DNA of 13,476 bases, from positions 1 to 13,476 of the forward strand of contig JAFTGG010000081.1 in assembly GCA_017458025.1 (NCBI GenBank). The letters are read 5' to 3'. This stretch comes from Oscillospiraceae bacterium. GTDB taxonomy: Bacteria; Bacillota; Clostridia; Oscillospirales; Oscillospiraceae. The position numbers and the translations under genes were made by a program. The notes under the pieces were generated by a model. That model was given only the letters and a program-made list of their open reading frames with translations. It made no database searches and was not told where the DNA came from. Below are positions 1-7,278 of this stretch, piece by piece. Position 1 is the first letter of the stretch; every line of letters begins with the position of its first letter.

Positions 1-846
1 CCCGCCGCCGTCACGCTTGCGGACGACGTTGACGCGGAACCCGTCGCGGTGCGTACGCGGCGGCCTTACTGCTATACCATTCTCGTCTCCGGCCTGGACG
101 ACGCGGGCGGCGGGTGCGACACGAACCTACTCGTGCGCTTTGACGCGCCGTCGAGACGCATCGACGCCGTGAGCCTGCCGCGCGACACGCTGCTGCACAC
201 CGAGCGTTACAGCAACAAGCTCAACTACGCCTATGCCTCCGGCGGCACGGAGCGGCTGCGCGGCGACGTGGAGCAGCTACTCGGCGTGCCGGTCGATTAC
301 AGCGTCACCGTCGATCTGAAGGGCTTTATCGCCTTGGTCGACCGCATCGGCGGCGTCGATTTCGACGTGCCCGCGGACATGGACTACGACGATCCGGCGC
401 AGGGTCTGCACATCCACTACGCCAAAGGCGCGCGCCATCTGAGCGGGCAGCAGGCGATGGAAGTCGTGCGCTGGCGCAAAAACAACAACGGCGGCGGCTA
501 CGCCGACGCCGACATCGGGCGTATCGCGACGCAGCAGGCGTTTTTGAAAGCCGTCGCGGAGCAGGCGCTGCGCCTGCAGAACGCGCCCGCGCTGGCGCAG
601 GCCCTCTTTTCGTACGTCAAAACCGACCTTACCGCCGGCAATCTCGCCTGGCTCGCCGCCGAGGCGATGGACATCGGCGCCGGGGGCGTGCGCTTCCACA
701 CGCTGCCCGGCGACGGCGCGGGGTACTACCGCGGCGAATCCGTCTATGTCCTCGACCCCGACGCGACGCTCGCGCTCGTCAACGAGGCGCTGAACCCCTA
801 CGACCGCCCCGTCGAGGCGGACGAGTTGGATATTTTCGTCCCCTAG
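1..846 (+). CDS. LytR-CpsA-Psr (LCP) family cell-wall polymer ligase, 5'-truncated by the window edge
   Basis: The reading frame is open from the first base, so the true start and the expected N-terminal membrane anchor lie outside the window; 281 residues are visible. LCP proteins sit on the outer face of the membrane and move undecaprenyl-phosphate-linked glycopolymers (teichoic acids, capsule, secondary wall polysaccharide) onto peptidoglycan. Family landmarks appear in order, numbered from the first visible codon: a G-x-D segment near 31-33 leading to the Asp40-Thr pair, the S-L-P-R-D-T block at 58-63 with the phosphate-binding Arg61-Asp62, a G-G-V-D-F-D-V-P strand at 117-124, L-S-G-Q-Q-A at 147-152 followed by V-R-W-R at 156-159, and D-I-G-R-I..Q-Q at 171-179. 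A GTG at 49 is in frame but lies just before the conserved core, so it is unlikely to be the real start. The next gene begins 27 bases downstream with no terminator between, so the two are probably co-transcribed. Confidence 0.9.
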   Translation, partial: PAAVTLADDVDAEPVAVRTRRPYCYTILVSGLDDAGGGCDTNLLVRFDAPSRRIDAVSLPRDTLLHTERYSNKLNYAYASGGTERLRGDVEQLLGVPVDYSVTVDLKGFIALVDRIGGVDFDVPADMDYDDPAQGLHIHYAKGARHLSGQQAMEVVRWRKNNNGGGYADADIGRIATQQAFLKAVAEQALRLQNAPALAQALFSYVKTDLTAGNLAWLAAEAMDIGAGGVRFHTLPGDGAGYYRGESVYVLDPDATLALVNEALNPYDRPVEADELDIFVP

Positions 847-873
847 CTTTCCTGTACAAAGGAGTGACTGTCA

Positions 874-2385
874 ATGAAAAATCTGATACGGCGCATGCTC
901 GCCCTGCTGCTGCCGCTCGCGCTGCTGCTGTCCGTTGGCGCGCAGGCGGCCGTCGGCGACGGGTACGGCGACGAGTCCGGCGCGCAAAACGGCGCGCTGC
1001 TGCCCAAGATCGCGGCATACGACGGGCAGTTTGCAGACCTCGCCGACGTGAATCCCGTATTCCTCCCCTACATCGCCGCGAGCTATGAATACGGCCTGTT
1101 TGCCGGACGCGACAACGGCTTCGCGCCCCACGCGGACGTCACAGTCGCGGAGCTGCTGACGCTCTCGGCCCGCCTGCGCGCCGCCTATGCGGGCGAGACG
1201 ATCCCCGCCGCCGCGGAGGGCGAGGTCTGGTACCTCCCCTATGTCGTCTACCTCGCCGAGCGCGGCCTGCTCGGTCTCTCGCCCGCCGACTATGACGCGA
1301 GCGCGACGCGCGCGGAGCTCGCCGGTATCTTCGCGCTCTCGCTGCCGGAGGACTGTTTCGACAACCGCAACGCCTTGATCGTCACCGACGCCTACGCCTC
1401 CGGCGATTACATCACGGACGTGGACGAGTACACGCCCTACCAGCCGCAGATTTTGTGGCTCTACCGTCAGGGCGTCCTCGCCGGCATGGACGCGTTCGGC
1501 AGCTATTGGCCGGACGAGCCCGCCTCCCGCGCCGAGGTCGCCGCCGTCGTTACGCGCATGGTGGACCCGTCGCTGCGCATCGCGCTCGATTGGGAGACGC
1601 TCCCGTCATGGTCCGCCGCCGGCGCGACGCTCGCAAGCCTGGTTACGGCGCCGGAAACGGCGCCGGACTCCACGCCCGACTACAACGATATCGCCGCCGT
1701 CGAGACGCTCGTGCGTCAGATGCTCTCGGACGGCGGGCACGTCATCACGCTGACCTATCCGCGCCCGCTGGCGGATTCGGACGCCCGCACGCTCGCCCGC
1801 GTCTTTTCCATGAGCGTCAAAACGTTCTGCGAGCAGATGTACAACTCCGTCGAGTGCGTGCGTTACATGCGCAGCGGCCTCACAACGCTGATCTTCTCCG
1901 CCACCGCGTGCCGCGGCAAGACCGCCGATGCCCGCAACGCGGAACTCGAACAGTACCGCGACGCGACGATGGCGAGAGCCATCGAGGTACACGACATGCT
2001 CTGGGAAACCGGACAGCTCAGCGAGGATATGAGCGAGCGCGAAAAGGCGTGGGTCTATTACTGCTGGCTGTGCGACAACTGCTCCTACGACTATGCCGGC
2101 GCAAGCGACGATTACTCGGTCAGCCACCTCGCCTACGGCGCGCTGGTCAACGGCACCGCCGTCTGCGACGGTTACACCGGCGCGTACAACCTCTTTTTAA
2201 AGCTGGAGGGCGTCGAATGCTACGCCCTTCCGAAGGAAAGCCTCAACCACATTTGGACCGTCGCGACGCTCGACGGCGTCGAGTGCCACATCGACGTCAC
2301 CTGGGGCGACCAGATGAACGCCGCCGGACGCTCGGCCTATTTTGCGATGACTCCGGCGCAGTCCGAGCGCGTTCACACGCGATAA
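874..2385 (+). CDS. Secreted protein with three SLH repeats and a transglutaminase-like domain
   Basis: This 503-residue protein starts at ATG 874, 9 bases after AAAGGAG (858-864). Residues 1-26 form a signal peptide: Lys/Arg-rich start, Leu/Ala-rich core, A-Q-A cleavage region. Three S-layer-homology repeats follow at about 53-103, 117-157 and 180-236. The second and third keep the T/S-R-A-E motif (145-148 and 218-221); the first has V-A-E instead. SLH repeats bind pyruvylated wall polysaccharide and hold proteins on the cell surface. From about 385 to 490 is a transglutaminase-like fold with a candidate triad: Cys431 in V-C-D-G-Y, His459 in N-H-I-W and Asp474 in H-I-D-V-T-W-G-D. The region between (about 270-380) resembles nothing I know. 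Such bacterial proteins are usually assigned as surface proteases or cross-linking enzymes, but the substrate is unknown. Placement after an LCP gene fits a wall-associated role (inference). The protein ends soon after the third triad residue, which looks natural. Confidence 0.88.
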   Translation: MKNLIRRMLALLLPLALLLSVGAQAAVGDGYGDESGAQNGALLPKIAAYDGQFADLADVNPVFLPYIAASYEYGLFAGRDNGFAPHADVTVAELLTLSARLRAAYAGETIPAAAEGEVWYLPYVVYLAERGLLGLSPADYDASATRAELAGIFALSLPEDCFDNRNALIVTDAYASGDYITDVDEYTPYQPQILWLYRQGVLAGMDAFGSYWPDEPASRAEVAAVVTRMVDPSLRIALDWETLPSWSAAGATLASLVTAPETAPDSTPDYNDIAAVETLVRQMLSDGGHVITLTYPRPLADSDARTLARVFSMSVKTFCEQMYNSVECVRYMRSGLTTLIFSATACRGKTADARNAELEQYRDATMARAIEVHDMLWETGQLSEDMSEREKAWVYYCWLCDNCSYDYAGASDDYSVSHLAYGALVNGTAVCDGYTGAYNLFLKLEGVECYALPKESLNHIWTVATLDGVECHIDVTWGDQMNAAGRSAYFAMTPAQSERVHTR

Positions 2386-2395
2386 GCCGCGCAGA

Positions 2396-2432
2396 AAAAA
2401 CAGCCGTGAAGCAACGCTTCACGACTGTTTTT
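2396..2432. terminator. Bidirectional intrinsic terminator between convergent genes
   Basis: The arm at 2396-2412 (A-run, then CAGCCGTGAAGC) pairs with 2416-2432 (GCTTCACGACTG, then a T-run) around a 3-base loop. The single imperfect position is a C-A mismatch in the plus transcript but a G-U wobble in the minus transcript. Both strands have a U-tract after the stem. It lies 10 bases after the SLH gene stop and contains the stop codon of the minus-strand C39-like gene, so it can end both transcripts. Confidence 0.85.
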
Positions 2433-3057
2433 CCATTCGTTCCAGATACACCAGATTCGTAAACAGCGCGCCCTGCCGCCGCATATAGTCCGCGTAGGCG
2501 CGTCGCTCGATATAAAGCTCCTGCCCCCATGAGGAAACGCGCATCCAATCGTCGTCCAGCCCGAGGACGGTCAAAAAATGCCCCTTGGTGCGCGCCGCCG
2601 CGACGTAAGCGCCGCCCGTCCTGCGGTAGAGCTGCAGCCGCTCCGCGTCCCAGACGCGCGGGAAGCTCGGGCCGATGGCAACGATGGCGGGCAAATCGTT
2701 TGCAAGCAGACGCGCAAGCCGGTCCCAAAACCTCGCGCCCGACGCGCTCCAGCCGGCGCGCACGCGTACGCCGCGCTTCCGCAGCAGCGCGTTGAGCCCG
2801 ATGGCGAGCCGCACTCCGTCAATGCCGTGATGAGGGACCAGCGGGAAATACTTGCGCAGCGAGTTTACATAACGCTCGTACTCCTCCTGTTCCAGCTCGC
2901 CGCGGCCGGTCAGGTACAGCAGCGTATCCGCGCAGGCGACAACGCCGCAGCCGCAAAGGCGGAAGTTCCGGTCGGGAAACCAATTCTGGTCCCCGCCGCA
3001 GGAGAGCCCTTCTGCCGTGCGCACGCGGGGCCACGGGCGCGTCAGCTCAATCCGCAC
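2419..3057 (-). CDS. C39-like putative cysteine peptidase, function unknown
   Basis: The 212-residue product starts at GTG 3057, because no later Met or Val gives a full domain; the ribosome site before it is weak. The N-terminus carries C-G-G-D-Q-N-W-F-P (20-28) and C-G-C-G-V-V-A-C-A-D (35-44), where Cys37 sits as the expected nucleophile at the start of a helix. Near the C-terminus, G-H-F-L-T-V-L-G (159-166) supplies a His160 candidate, followed by a strand ending S-S-W-G (175-178). This spacing is typical of C39-like and papain-like folds. I see no signal peptide or membrane segment, and no ABC-transporter or bacteriocin partner, so it is not the usual C39 leader peptidase. It overlaps the kinase gene upstream by 11 bp, so the two are translated from one message. 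The fold assignment is an inference from motifs; the substrate is unknown. Confidence 0.6.
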   Translation of the reverse strand: MRIELTRPWPRVRTAEGLSCGGDQNWFPDRNFRLCGCGVVACADTLLYLTGRGELEQEEYERYVNSLRKYFPLVPHHGIDGVRLAIGLNALLRKRGVRVRAGWSASGARFWDRLARLLANDLPAIVAIGPSFPRVWDAERLQLYRRTGGAYVAAARTKGHFLTVLGLDDDWMRVSSWGQELYIERRAYADYMRRQGALFTNLVYLERMEKQS

Positions 3058-3955
3058 GCCGGAGCACCGCCTCGGCGGAGAGTTCGGGATTGATGGTGTC
3101 CTCGCACTCGATGGTGATCGCGGCGGCGGCCGCGCCGAGCGCCGCCGTGCGCGATAGGTTCTCGCCGCGCAGCCACGACCACGCGATCGCCGCCATCAGC
3201 GCGTCGCCCGCGCCGGTGGTGCTTTTGACCTCCGCGCGCGGCGCCGGCTCCCAGACCGTCTCGTCCTCCGCGGCGGCGAGAAAGCCCTCCTTGCCGAGCG
3301 ACAAAAACACCTGCGTCACGCCGAGGTCGATGAGCTTTCGCGCCGCGCGCCGCGCGCTGTTGCGGTCGACGACGCTCACGCCGGAGAGCAGCTCCGCTTC
3401 GAGCGCGTTCGGCTTGAGCGTATGAATTTGCGGCAGCAGCGCCGCGAGCTTGTCCGCCTTCGACACCGACACGGGATCGACGAACAGCGGCGCGGTCAGA
3501 TGCGACGCGAGGTATCCGAGCGCCTCCGCGGACAGGTTCGTGTCCGCCACGACGAGCGCCGCGCCGTTGAGCACGTCCAGATGCGCCGCAAAATAATCGG
3601 GCGTCAGCTTTTCGCAGATCGTCATATCCGACACGGCAAGCTCCATGTCGCCGCGCTCGTCGCTGATGTAGACATAGGTGGACGTACGCATATCCGGCAC
3701 GCGCAGCGCGTGGCCAAGCCCGATGCCGAGCGCCGCGCAGGATTCCGCCATCGCGCGGGCATAGCCGTCGCCGCCGAGCGCGGTCAGCAGCTCGACCTCC
3801 GCGCCCAGCAGGCGCAGGTCGTGCGCGATGTTGCGCCCCACGCCGCCGAGGCTGGTATGCACATGCCCGGGGTTGGAATCCTTTGTCCGGAGCCTTTGGA
3901 ACGGACGCGCGCCGATGTCGACGTTGACGCCGCCCGCCACCGCGATATAGGACAT
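3047..3955 (-). CDS. psuK: PfkB-family kinase, probably pseudouridine kinase (PsuK-like)
   Basis: This 302-residue sugar/nucleoside kinase is of ordinary length for the ribokinase/PfkB family. Starting at the N-terminus it has G-G-V-N-V-D-I-G (8-15), D-S-N-P-G (26-30), and the first family signature S-L-G-G-V-G-R-N-I-A-H (35-45). Further on are Y-I-S-D-E-R-G-D-M (96-104) and H-T-L-K-P-N-A-L-E-A-E-L-L-S-G (178-192). The second signature is T-T-G-A-G-D-A (247-253), with catalytic Asp251. The D-S-N-P-G, S-D-E-x-G-D-M and K-P-N-x-L-E-A-E blocks resemble pseudouridine kinase more than ribokinase or fructokinase. PsuK phosphorylates pseudouridine to pseudouridine 5'-phosphate. Its usual partner PsuG, the glycosidase, is not in this window, so the substrate remains inferred. 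The start is ATG 3955, with AAAGAAGGTGA at about 3960-3970 as ribosome site. It is the first gene of a two-gene operon. Confidence 0.82.
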   Translation of the reverse strand: MSYIAVAGGVNVDIGARPFQRLRTKDSNPGHVHTSLGGVGRNIAHDLRLLGAEVELLTALGGDGYARAMAESCAALGIGLGHALRVPDMRTSTYVYISDERGDMELAVSDMTICEKLTPDYFAAHLDVLNGAALVVADTNLSAEALGYLASHLTAPLFVDPVSVSKADKLAALLPQIHTLKPNALEAELLSGVSVVDRNSARRAARKLIDLGVTQVFLSLGKEGFLAAAEDETVWEPAPRAEVKSTTGAGDALMAAIAWSWLRGENLSRTAALGAAAAAITIECEDTINPELSAEAVLRRAD

Positions 3956-3976
3956 AGTATCACCTTCTTTGGCCCT

Positions 3977-4005
3977 ATTTTACACGAAAACCCCTCCATG
4001 CGCAA
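3977..4005 (-). promoter_or_regulatory. Sigma-A-type promoter for the kinase operon
   Basis: Read on the minus strand, TTGCGC (4000-4005) and TAAAAT (3977-3982) are separated by exactly 17 bases. The -10 box lies about 20 bases before the ATG at 3955, leaving a short leader that contains the ribosome binding site. Confidence 0.6.
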
Positions 4006-4017
4006 GAGGAACAGGCG

Positions 4018-4046
4018 TTGACAAGCGTGATACCGCATGGTAAAGT
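4018..4046 (+). promoter_or_regulatory. Sigma-A-type promoter for azlCD
   Basis: A perfect TTGACA (4018-4023) is followed after 17 bases by TAAAGT (4041-4046). Transcription should start near 4053, about 24 bases before the azlC ATG. Its -35 box is only 12 bases from the -35 box of the divergent kinase promoter, so a regulator bound here could affect both. I see no convincing operator. Confidence 0.72.
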
Positions 4047-4076
4047 AGGTCGGATTCCATCGAAAGGGGTGATCGC

Positions 4077-4781
4077 ATGTCAAAGCCGGACGGCAGCGTC
4101 GTCAGGCAGGCGTTGATCCGCTCCGTTCCCGTCATGGCGGGTTACGTCGTGCTGGGCATCGGCTTCGGCATTTTGCTGCGCGGCGCGGGCTACGGCGTGG
4201 GGTGGTCGTTCGCGATGAGCCTGCTCATTTACGCCGGTTCGATGCAATTCGTCGGCGTCAGCCTGCTCGCGGGCGGCGCGTCGCTGCTCGCCGCCGCGCT
4301 CACGACCGTCATGGTCAACGCGCGGCATCTGTTTTACAGCATCTCCATGATCGGGCGGTATCAGAACGCGAAGTACAAGCCCTATCTCATTTTCGCGCTG
4401 ACGGACGAGACGTACTCCATCCTGTCCGACGGTTCCGCGCCCGAAGGCGCGGACCCCGATCTCTACCGCCTGCTCGTCTCGGCGTTCGACCAATGCTGGT
4501 GGGTGACGGGCAGCGTGCTCGGCAGCCTGCTCGGCGCGGTCATTCCGTTCTCCACGCAGGGTATCGAGTTCTCGATGACGGCGCTGTTCATCGCGTCGTT
4601 CACGCAGCAATGGCTCACGGCAAAGGATCGCCTCCCCGCGCTCACCGGACTGCTCGGCACGCTCGCGTGCCTGCTCGCGTTCGGGCCGGAACGCTTCCTC
4701 ATTCCCGCGATGCTGCTCATCACATTGGTTCTCACCCTGCTGCGCCCGCGGCTCGGCCGGCGGGAGGAGGCGGCGCGATGA
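4077..4781 (+). CDS. azlC: AzlC family branched-chain amino acid exporter, large subunit
   Basis: The 234-residue product is a polytopic membrane protein of usual AzlC length. With the small AzlD subunit it exports branched-chain amino acids; AzlCD was described in Bacillus subtilis through resistance to 4-azaleucine. Recognisable segments are the first hydrophobic stretch (about 19-35), Y-A-G-S-M-Q-F-V-G (52-60), the family block [10 protein letters not shown] (81-90), T-D-E-T-Y-S-I (109-115), and two hydrophobic C-terminal segments ending at a basic tail. The start is ATG 4077, preceded by AAAGGGGTG. The stop shares ATGA with the azlD start, a 4-base overlap typical of translational coupling. 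The substrate is inferred from the family; these transporters vary in which amino acid they export. Confidence 0.92.
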   Translation: MSKPDGSVVRQALIRSVPVMAGYVVLGIGFGILLRGAGYGVGWSFAMSLLIYAGSMQFVGVSLLAGGASLLAAALTTVMVNARHLFYSISMIGRYQNAKYKPYLIFALTDETYSILSDGSAPEGADPDLYRLLVSAFDQCWWVTGSVLGSLLGAVIPFSTQGIEFSMTALFIASFTQQWLTAKDRLPALTGLLGTLACLLAFGPERFLIPAMLLITLVLTLLRPRLGRREEAAR

Positions 4782-5104
4782 ATTTCGGACACTCCGCAGC
4801 GCTCGTCGCGGTCATGGCGCTCGTCACCATGCTGCTGCGTTTTCTGCCGTTTCTCATCTTCCGCGCCGGCAAGCCGATCCCGCCCTATGTCGCCTACCTT
4901 GGCGACGTGCTGCCCGCGGCGATCATCGGCATGCTGGTGGTCTACTGCCTCAAGGACACCGTCGTGACCGCCGCGCCCTACGGCGCGCCGGAGTGGATCG
5001 CCGCCGCCTGCGTGGTCGGGCTTCAGGCGTGGAAGCGAAACTCGCTTTTGAGTATCCTGTCCGGCACGGTGGTCTACATGCTGCTCGTGCAGCTCGTATT
5101 TTAG
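4778..5104 (+). CDS. azlD: AzlD family branched-chain amino acid exporter, small subunit
   Basis: This 108-residue, very hydrophobic protein has about four membrane segments, the normal size for AzlD. The family pattern is clear: an early R-F-L-P-F segment (21-25) after the first helix, then [19 protein letters not shown] (35-53) leading into a V-V-Y-C-L-K stretch, and a C-terminal helix. ATG 4778 overlaps the azlC stop by 4 bases, and GGGAGGAGG (4762-4770) lies 7 bases before it. That spacing decides this start. It is expected to form the export complex with AzlC in the cytoplasmic membrane. It is the last gene of the unit, and its stop codon sits in the base of a long hairpin. Confidence 0.9.
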   Translation: MNFGHSAALVAVMALVTMLLRFLPFLIFRAGKPIPPYVAYLGDVLPAAIIGMLVVYCLKDTVVTAAPYGAPEWIAAACVVGLQAWKRNSLLSILSGTVVYMLLVQLVF

Positions 5105-5149
5105 GCCTTGTTTGATTTTTCAAACAAGGCCTAAAAATAAGATATTTTT
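5099..5149 (+). terminator. Long hairpin after azlD, probable terminator, with a second AT-rich hairpin
   Basis: A perfect 14-bp stem (TAGGCCTTGTTTGA at 5102-5115 with 5120-5133) has a 4-base loop. It extends through flanking T and A bases to about 17 bp, from 5099 to 5136. It is followed by a second perfect 8-bp AT hairpin (TAAAAATA at 5132-5139, TATTTTTA at 5143-5150) that shares bases with the first. The only T-run (5145-5149) is 8-12 bases after the main stem, so this is not a textbook intrinsic terminator. It is placed where one is needed. Confidence 0.6.
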
Positions 5150-5155
5150 ATTGCA

Positions 5156-5178
5156 GCCGCTGTGCATAGCACAGCGGC
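5156..5178. repeat. Short perfect inverted repeat in the convergent azlD-yhfC gap
   Basis: GCCGCTGTGC (5156-5165) and GCACAGCGGC (5169-5178) form a perfect 10-bp stem with a 3-base loop. Neither strand has a U-tract directly after it. It could help stop the minus-strand mgtE operon or protect mRNA 3' ends, but the sequence does not settle this. Confidence 0.5.
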
Positions 5179-5229
5179 GCGTCATAAAAAGTGGAATACT
5201 TCTACTTTTGCATGCATTTCAGTATGACA

Positions 5230-6024
5230 TTACGGGTCCATTTCCTCAAGGTAGCACTTCCGCGCCGAGCGCAGCGCGTAGAGCGCCACGACCCAAACCC
5301 AGATCTCTGTCGCCGCAAGCGGGAGCTTGCCGGCCTGATACAGCACCGCGGGCATGTCCGCGATGGCGTGGAGCAGGATCGCGAACGGGAACCACGTCCA
5401 TTGCGTCCTGTCCCGCGCGGCGAGGAACACGAACAGCGACAGCGCAATATGGAACAACAGCGTGCCCGCGCGCTCAAGCATCGCGACGGCGCACATGCCG
5501 GGCGTGATCTGCCCGATCAGCCCCAGAGAACCTGCCAGCGCGTTCGCGTCCCCTCCCACGAGCGCCAGCGCCGCGTCCGCATTGCCCGCGCGGTAAAAGA
5601 GCACCAGCAGCGCATACGACGCATAGGTCACGCCCAGTATTAACATCGCTTCGATGCCGCCGTGGCCGATGCCGTAGGTCACCGCCGTGTCGCGCTCGGG
5701 ATAGCGGGTCTTTCGGAGTATCCAGCGGAACGCGACGTAGCGCCCCGTCTCCTCAAAAACGCCCGCGGCGAGCCCGCCGTAGAGCATATAGAGATAGACG
5801 TTCCCGTTCACCGCGCGGGCGAACGCGTTGTCGCCCAAAAGCAGCGCGCTGTGCAGCAGTTGTTCGAGCACGCCGGCGAACACGAACCAAATAAGCGCGC
5901 CGGCCAAGAACGGCAGCAGCTTCGCTCGCCGCGTCTTACGCCACCAGACCAGCAGCCCGACCGGCAGCGCAAAGCCGAACACCGCGCCGATGCAGAGCCA
6001 GACCAGAGTTGCGGTCGAGAGCAT
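5230..6024 (-). CDS. YhfC family putative intramembrane metalloprotease
   Basis: The 264-residue protein has about seven hydrophobic segments and the marks of the YhfC family (related to CAAX/PrsW-type membrane proteases). These are F-E-E-T-G-R-Y (90-96) with the paired Glu91-Glu92, G-I-G-H-G-G-I-E (118-125) with His121, and H-A-I-A-D (219-223) with His219. His192 lies in another helix. The paired Glu and the His residues are the probable metal-binding site inside the membrane. The start is ATG 6024, after an AAAGGGGG site. It is the last gene of a three-gene unit, only 16 bases after the aminopeptidase stop. Its substrate is unknown. In related families such proteins process membrane-bound factors or give bacteriocin immunity, but nothing here shows which applies. 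Confidence 0.82.
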   Translation of the reverse strand: MLSTATLVWLCIGAVFGFALPVGLLVWWRKTRRAKLLPFLAGALIWFVFAGVLEQLLHSALLLGDNAFARAVNGNVYLYMLYGGLAAGVFEETGRYVAFRWILRKTRYPERDTAVTYGIGHGGIEAMLILGVTYASYALLVLFYRAGNADAALALVGGDANALAGSLGLIGQITPGMCAVAMLERAGTLLFHIALSLFVFLAARDRTQWTWFPFAILLHAIADMPAVLYQAGKLPLAATEIWVWVVALYALRSARKCYLEEMDP

Positions 6025-6040
6025 CGGGAGGCCCCCTTTC

Positions 6041-7270
6041 TCAAATCGCGAAATTGCCGTCGACGAATACCGGGATCTCTTTTCCGTCGTGCGTCGTGCC
6101 GACGATGGAGAGGTCCGCGGTGCCGACCATGAAATCGACGTGGTTGATCGACCAATTGAGGCCGTGCTCCCTGAGCTCCTCGCGCGTCATGCCGGCGCCG
6201 CCCTCGATGCACTCGGGGTACGCCTCGCCGAAGGCGAGGTGGCAGCGCGCATTCTCGTCAAAGAGCGTGTTGTAATACAAAATGCCTTGATTCGAGATCG
6301 GCGAATCGTAGGGCACGAGCGCGACTTCGCCGAAGTACGACGCGCCCTCATCCACCGTATAGGCGGCCTTGAGGAACTCCTCGCCTTTGTCGGCGCGCGC
6401 CTCGACGATCTTGCCGTCTTTGATGATAAAATGGAAGCCGTCGATGATGTTGCCGTTATCCACCAGCGGCAGCGCCGCGTAAACGGCGCCGTTGACGCCG
6501 AGACGGTGCGGCGCGGTGAAAATCTCCTCCGTCGGCATATTCGCGACGAAGGCCTGTCCCTTCGGCGTGACGCTTCGCCCGCTCGACCAGAGGTGCCCCT
6601 CGGGCAGCTCGACGGTCAGGTCCGTGCCGAGGGAATTGGCGTAACGCAGGCTCTTGAACCGCAGCTCGTTGAGCTTGTCGCGGCGCGCCTCCAAGGTCGC
6701 GAGGTGCCGGCGCCACTTCTCGGCCGCCGTGCCGTCGCCGGTGATGCGGACGGCGGCGAAGATCGCGTCCCAAAGCTTCCGCATCGCGGCTTCCTCGCCG
6801 TCGTCGGGGAACACCTTCTTCGCCCAGCTCGGAATGGGAACGGAGGCGATGCACCAGGGCGCGTCGTTGTTCATATAGGCGTGATAATACGGCTCCAGCT
6901 CTTTGCCGGCGGCGCGCTGGGCACGCAGGATGCGGTCGGTATCCACGCCCTTCAGCGTTTCGGGATCGGTCGCGTCGATGACGAGGCGCGGCACGCCCTC
7001 GGCGGCATAGCCGTTGAAGAAACGCTTGCGCCACTCCGGCACCTCGTCGAACACCTCGTCCGCGGCGCGCAGATAGCGTTCACGGCCGAGGAAGTCGTCG
7101 CTCCAGCTCATCACGACCTCCCGGCAGCCCGCGTCATAGGCGGCGGAGGCGCACAGGCGCGCAAAATGCGCGCATTCCACGGGGGATTGTATCATCAGGG
7201 TCTGCCCCTTCCGCAGGCTCAGGCCCACCTCGATCAAAAGCTTTGCGTATTCGTTCAGTTTCCGCTCCAT
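6041..7270 (-). CDS. M29 family (AmpS/AmpT-like) metallo-aminopeptidase
   Basis: This 409-residue cytosolic peptidase has the usual length for peptidase family M29, which removes N-terminal residues from peptides using two metal ions. Candidate metal ligands occur in the expected order: Glu248/Glu249 in N-M-P-T-E-E-I-F, Glu315 in Y-F-G-E-V-A-L-V-P, His344 in N-A-R-C-H-L-A-F-G, and His377 with Asp379 in N-H-V-D-F-M-V-G. The N-terminal domain carries the family pattern L-N-E-Y-A-K-L-L-I (5-13) and G-x-x-L-x-I-Q-S-P. No signal peptide is seen. The TAG stop of mgtE (7279-7281) is part of the TAGGAG ribosome site for this gene, so the two are closely coupled. A link between peptide turnover and magnesium transport is not established; the shared operon is the only evidence. 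Confidence 0.92.
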   Translation of the reverse strand: MERKLNEYAKLLIEVGLSLRKGQTLMIQSPVECAHFARLCASAAYDAGCREVVMSWSDDFLGRERYLRAADEVFDEVPEWRKRFFNGYAAEGVPRLVIDATDPETLKGVDTDRILRAQRAAGKELEPYYHAYMNNDAPWCIASVPIPSWAKKVFPDDGEEAAMRKLWDAIFAAVRITGDGTAAEKWRRHLATLEARRDKLNELRFKSLRYANSLGTDLTVELPEGHLWSSGRSVTPKGQAFVANMPTEEIFTAPHRLGVNGAVYAALPLVDNGNIIDGFHFIIKDGKIVEARADKGEEFLKAAYTVDEGASYFGEVALVPYDSPISNQGILYYNTLFDENARCHLAFGEAYPECIEGGAGMTREELREHGLNWSINHVDFMVGTADLSIVGTTHDGKEIPVFVDGNFAI

Positions 7271-7278
7271 AATATCTC

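Noticed and set aside
1455..2462. 335-codon Arg-rich frame inside the SLH gene
   Set aside because: Arg/Pro-rich shadow of the real frame, with no start signals.
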